A DNA stretch of 9,503 nucleotides, taken from CAZLLV01 sp964560325. GTDB taxonomy: Bacteria; Acidobacteriota; Thermoanaerobaculia; Multivoradales; DATKCC01. The notes beneath the pieces were generated by a model. It searched no databases. It had not been told where the DNA came from and saw only the letters and a list, made by a program, of their open reading frames with translations. The translations under genes and the position numbers were made by a program. Location: positions 1-9,503 of the forward strand of contig CAZLLV010000055.1 of assembly GCA_964560325.1 (NCBI GenBank). The letters are read 5' to 3'. Numbering within the stretch: position 1 is the first letter of the stretch; each line of letters opens with the position of its first letter. Below are positions 8,301-9,503 of this stretch, in pieces.

Positions 8301-9503
8301 GCTGGCGGCGGCGCAGGTGATCTACCGGGTGCGCGAGGAGCTGGAGGTCGACGTCCCGGTGAACGCCATGTTCGAGCTGCCCGTGACCGTCGCCCGCCTG
8401 GCCCGCCGGGTCGACGCCGAGAAGCGGGGCGGCCGGCCGGCTCCGGAGCTGACCGCGAAGGACCGGCCGGAGCGTCTGCCGCTCTCCTTCGCCCAGCAGC
8501 GCCTCTGGTTCGTGGAGCAGCTCCGCCCCGGCACCGGCGCCTACAACCGGTCGTACTCGGCGCGCCTGCGGGGTCCCCTCGACCTGGAGGCCCTCGACCT
8601 CGCTCTCGCCACCCTGGTGGACCGCCACGAAGTACTCCGGACCGGCTTCCGGAGCGTCCGGGGCGAGCCGGAGCAGGTGGTCGAAGAGCGGCCCCGGGCG
8701 AGGGTCCGGCTGGTCGAGGTGAGCGACGAGGCGACCGGCGCCGAGCCCGTCGAGGAGGTGGCCCGCCGGCTCGCCCTCCGGGAGGCGCTCCAACCCTTCG
8801 ACCTCGAGCGCCCGCCGCTCCTCCGGGCCACCGTCTTCCGGCTGACGGACGACGACCACGCGCTCCTCTTCGTCACCCACCACATCGTGGGCGACGGGCT
8901 GTCGAGCCAGATCTTCGTTTCCGAGCTGGCGGTGGCATATCGGGCCCACGCAGCCGGCGAGACGCCGGCCCTTCCCGACCTCCCACTCCAGTACCCCGAC
9001 TACGCCGTCTGGCAGCGGGAGTGGCTGCGCGACGACGTGCTGGAGGAGCAGCTCGCCTACTGGCGCCGGACCCTCGACGGGGTACCGCCGGTCCTCGACC
9101 TGCAGGCCGACCGGCCCCGTACCGCCCACCGTAGTCCGGCCGGCGCCTCCGAGGTCGTTTTCCTGACGGCCGAACGCGCCGAGGCCTTGCGGGAGATCGG
9201 CCGGGACGCAGGCGGCACCCTGTTCATGGCGGTTCTCTCCATCTTTCAGGCGCTCCTGGGCCACCGCTCGGGCGAGCGGCGGCTGGTGGTGGGGTCGCCG
9301 GTGGCGGGGCGCGGCCACGTCGACCTGGGCCGCCTGATGGGCTGCTTCGTGAACCTGCTGCCCTTCGTCGCCGACCTCTCCGGCGAACCGACGTTCCGGG
9401 AGCTGCTCGGGCGCACCCGGACGACCGCCCTCGGCGCCTTCGCCCACCAGGACCTGCCGTTCGAGCTGCTGGTCGAGGACCTCAAGCCGTCGCGCAAGCT
9501 GGC
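5311..9503 (+). CDS. NRPS subunit: degenerate C-like - A(Asp?) - PCP - C (3' truncated)
   Basis: NRPS gene starting at ATG 5311, immediately after the TAG of the previous gene, with GGAG at 5300-5303 as a likely ribosome-binding site. The frame is open through the right edge (1397 codons). Residues ~5-428 are a C-superfamily domain lacking the catalytic motif (separate entry). Residues ~455-950 are a full A domain with an aspartate-like specificity code (separate entry). Residues ~962-1035 are a PCP with the core FFELGGHSL; Ser997 is the phosphopantetheine site. Residues ~1051 onward are an LCL-type C domain: SFAQQRLWF (1059), RHEVLRTGF, catalytic HHIVGDG (1190-1196), YPDYAVWQ, and HQDLPFE at 1379, cut shortly after. 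This C domain would transfer the chain from this PCP to the next module beyond the window. GGHS fits a PCP followed directly by an LCL C domain without epimerization, so the residue added here should stay L. Confidence 0.95.
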   Translation, partial: MAESAPSIFPLSAQQRRLVALARAGERPRVEAVVRLDGEVDPAALRAALERCATRHEILRTRLVRPPGKRTPFQEVVAGGGPAWRIADLRTGVDGADLGELLDRAGDDPPDPQEEVPVRCILASGAEGPDHLLIHQAGVCGDRRSLRNLVAEIARELAGAGAAEDEPLQYADFAQWQEEILDEGDEGLDEDERLARAHWRRLEESDAGAVAVPGEHDPAEGGFDARSLSLNLDPAILGGGGPDDPDDAEAFLLAAWSLLLWRLHGQRDLLVGVVVEGRSFEGLDGMLGPFSRVVPIECAPARGATVEGFAGLVRESLRLAREHDTYAHPERLPRYDYQFEAVADPGRLDRDDGSGLAIVAERSLCEPFKVRLLVQRGGVLGSRGGAAELLYDPRVWSDEAIAELARRFERLARAAWGGRADGSLRVGSLPLLDESERRRLLEDWNRSPEGEVGEPVAVLEGFLATAADLAGSPALTCDGETLTYGELDERSWALAARLRAAGIGPGRRVALVLDRSPAWGVAALAAWKAGACYVGLDGEAPAARVATMLEEVSAAAVVTGIGAAAVPAGYHGPVVEVDDLGALGAPPAVEPWPVAVVPEALAYVLFTSGSTGRPKAVGVSHRALGGYVAAIVARLELEPGWRYGVLSTLAADLGLTMLYPALITGGAVELVPRGSAADTEALGEIFSEIGLDCLKVVPSHLAALLSGAEPERLLPRRRLVLGGEATTPELLARLRELKPAGCRIFNHYGPTESTVGVTCGELDALAGDGPVALGRPLPSRTVYVVDAGFEPLPAGVEGELCAGGGGVARGYLARPAATAERFVPDPFGGGVGARLYRTGDRVRRTAAGELLFLGRLDRQLKVRGHRVEPGEVEAALLRDPAVREAVVDLRGERLVGYVVRRPGSAGSGEALRDALRASLPEPMVPSRVVVVESLPLTPNGKIDRAALPDPEEVEPVRRDTTPPSTPAEELLVRIWRDVLGLAELGVHDDFFELGGHSLAAAQVIYRVREELEVDVPVNAMFELPVTVARLARRVDAEKRGGRPAPELTAKDRPERLPLSFAQQRLWFVEQLRPGTGAYNRSYSARLRGPLDLEALDLALATLVDRHEVLRTGFRSVRGEPEQVVEERPRARVRLVEVSDEATGAEPVEEVARRLALREALQPFDLERPPLLRATVFRLTDDDHALLFVTHHIVGDGLSSQIFVSELAVAYRAHAAGETPALPDLPLQYPDYAVWQREWLRDDVLEEQLAYWRRTLDGVPPVLDLQADRPRTAHRSPAGASEVVFLTAERAEALREIGRDAGGTLFMAVLSIFQALLGHRSGERRLVVGSPVAGRGHVDLGRLMGCFVNLLPFVADLSGEPTFRELLGRTRTTALGAFAHQDLPFELLVEDLKPSRKL
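5323..6600 (+). other. Catalytically degenerate C-like domain, candidate 'interface' domain
   Basis: Residues ~5-428 of the third NRPS protein keep the condensation-superfamily layout: LSAQQRRL at the start, RHEILRTRL at 65-73, LQYADFAQWQEE near 168-179, and the C-to-A linker SLPLLDESERRRLLEDWN at the end. The catalytic HHxxxDG is replaced by HQAGVCG (135-141): the catalytic second His is Gln and the Asp is Cys. The C-terminal HQDxPFE motif is also missing. It follows a complete, active-looking C domain at the end of the previous protein, so peptide-bond formation does not need it. A dead C-family domain directly before an Asp-specific A domain is the context described for NRPS interface domains, proposed to position an aspartyl beta-hydroxylase. 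That assignment is an inference from motif loss and context; another C-derived scaffold role is possible. Confidence 0.7.
6673..8160 (+). other. Adenylation domain, predicted aspartate-specific
   Basis: Complete A domain (residues ~455-950 of the third NRPS protein). Cores seen: LTYGEL (482), WKAGACYVGLD (527), AYVLFTSGSTGRPK (602-615), an unusual A4 AADLGLT (650-656), NHYGPTE (746), GELCAGGGGVARGYL, YRTGD, GRLDRQLKVRGHRVEPGEVE and NGKIDR. The pocket positions, aligned by eye to the GrsA Phe domain, are Asp652, Leu653, Thr656, Lys695, Val720, Gly722, His747, Val755, Gly756 and Lys941, giving DLTKVGHVGK. From memory this is the aspartate code or one conservative step from it. Asp652 keeps the amino-group contact, and His747 and Lys695 suit an acidic side chain. 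The domain should form aspartyl-AMP and load the PCP at Ser997. The A4 flank differs from the usual FDxSVxE, which marks a separate A-domain lineage, so the substrate call is good but not certain. Confidence 0.8.
8196..8274 (+). repeat. 79-bp exact direct repeat, copy 2 (PCP start, gene 3)
   Basis: Second copy of the repeat, in the same reading frame, at the start of the third-gene PCP. Partial similarity continues to about 8330 and then disappears. The region just left of 8196 is the end of the Asp A domain; whether the first gene matches there too cannot be seen. Confidence 0.97.

Noticed and set aside
6888..9134. Open + strand frame of 748 codons, offset from gene 3
   Set aside because: Its translation is almost only Gly, Ala, Arg and Pro, a frame shadow. 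The frame beginning at 5311 carries all A, PCP and C motifs across the same bases.
7639..9447. Long open frame of 602 codons on the - strand
   Set aside because: Antisense to the A-PCP-C region of gene 3; its composition is low-complexity and Arg/Gly/Pro-rich, with no family resemblance.
4803..9457. Short near-identical stretch shared by the C domains of genes 2 and 3 around the FAHQDLPFE motif
   Set aside because: About 20 bases match, but this is one of the most conserved C-domain motifs, coded with the same biased codons, and similarity drops on both sides. It does not need a recombination event.
9240..9503. Thioesterase or reductase release domain
   Set aside because: The sequence to the right edge is still condensation domain (HQDLPFE just reached). 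No GxSxG thioesterase or reductase motif is present, so the assembly line continues beyond the window.

Overview
The window lies entirely inside a large nonribosomal peptide synthetase (NRPS) locus. Three adjacent genes on the + strand fill all 9503 bases: one truncated at the left edge, one complete, and one running off the right edge. There is no intergenic DNA. The first two genes overlap by 4 bp (GTGA), and the third starts directly after the stop codon of the second, so they very probably form one translationally coupled operon. No tRNA, rRNA, CRISPR array, insertion sequence, promoter or terminator is visible. The DNA is very GC-rich (by eye around or above 70%), with G/C-ending codons and plain Shine-Dalgarno sites. 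That fits a high-GC bacterium with large secondary-metabolite capacity (Myxococcota, Acidobacteriota and Actinomycetota are all possible); the sequence alone does not settle the phylum.

Domain order, left to right. Gene 1 (to 1735): end of a carrier protein (PCP) of the GGDSI type, a complete epimerization (E) domain, then a short C-terminal helix. Gene 2 (1732-5310): a DCL-type condensation (C) domain, a heavily deleted adenylation (A) domain remnant, an unusual PCP (LGIQS), a complete LCL-type C domain, and an arginine-rich tail. Gene 3 (5311 to the edge): a C-like domain whose catalytic motif is destroyed, a complete A domain whose ten specificity residues read DLTKVGHVGK (aspartate-like), a PCP (GGHSL), and most of another LCL-type C domain.

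Working together: gene 1 presents a D-configured aminoacyl or peptidyl chain. The first C domain of gene 2 takes this D-donor and transfers it to whatever sits on the second PCP, which has no adenylation domain in cis. The second C domain of gene 2 would then condense the chain with aspartate on the PCP of gene 3, and the last C domain passes it on. The catalytically dead C-like domain sits between that active C domain and the Asp A domain. This order (C, dead C-like, A-Asp, PCP) resembles the 'interface' domain arrangement proposed for modules whose PCP-bound Asp is beta-hydroxylated by a stand-alone Fe(II)/2-oxoglutarate enzyme. The main hypothesis from this window is therefore a beta-hydroxyaspartate-forming module, possibly in a siderophore or lipopeptide pathway. 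The hydroxylase itself is not in the window.

Other notable points are the A-less module with a relic A domain, and a 79-bp exact direct repeat joining the first and third PCP regions, which points to recent recombination or gene conversion between modules.
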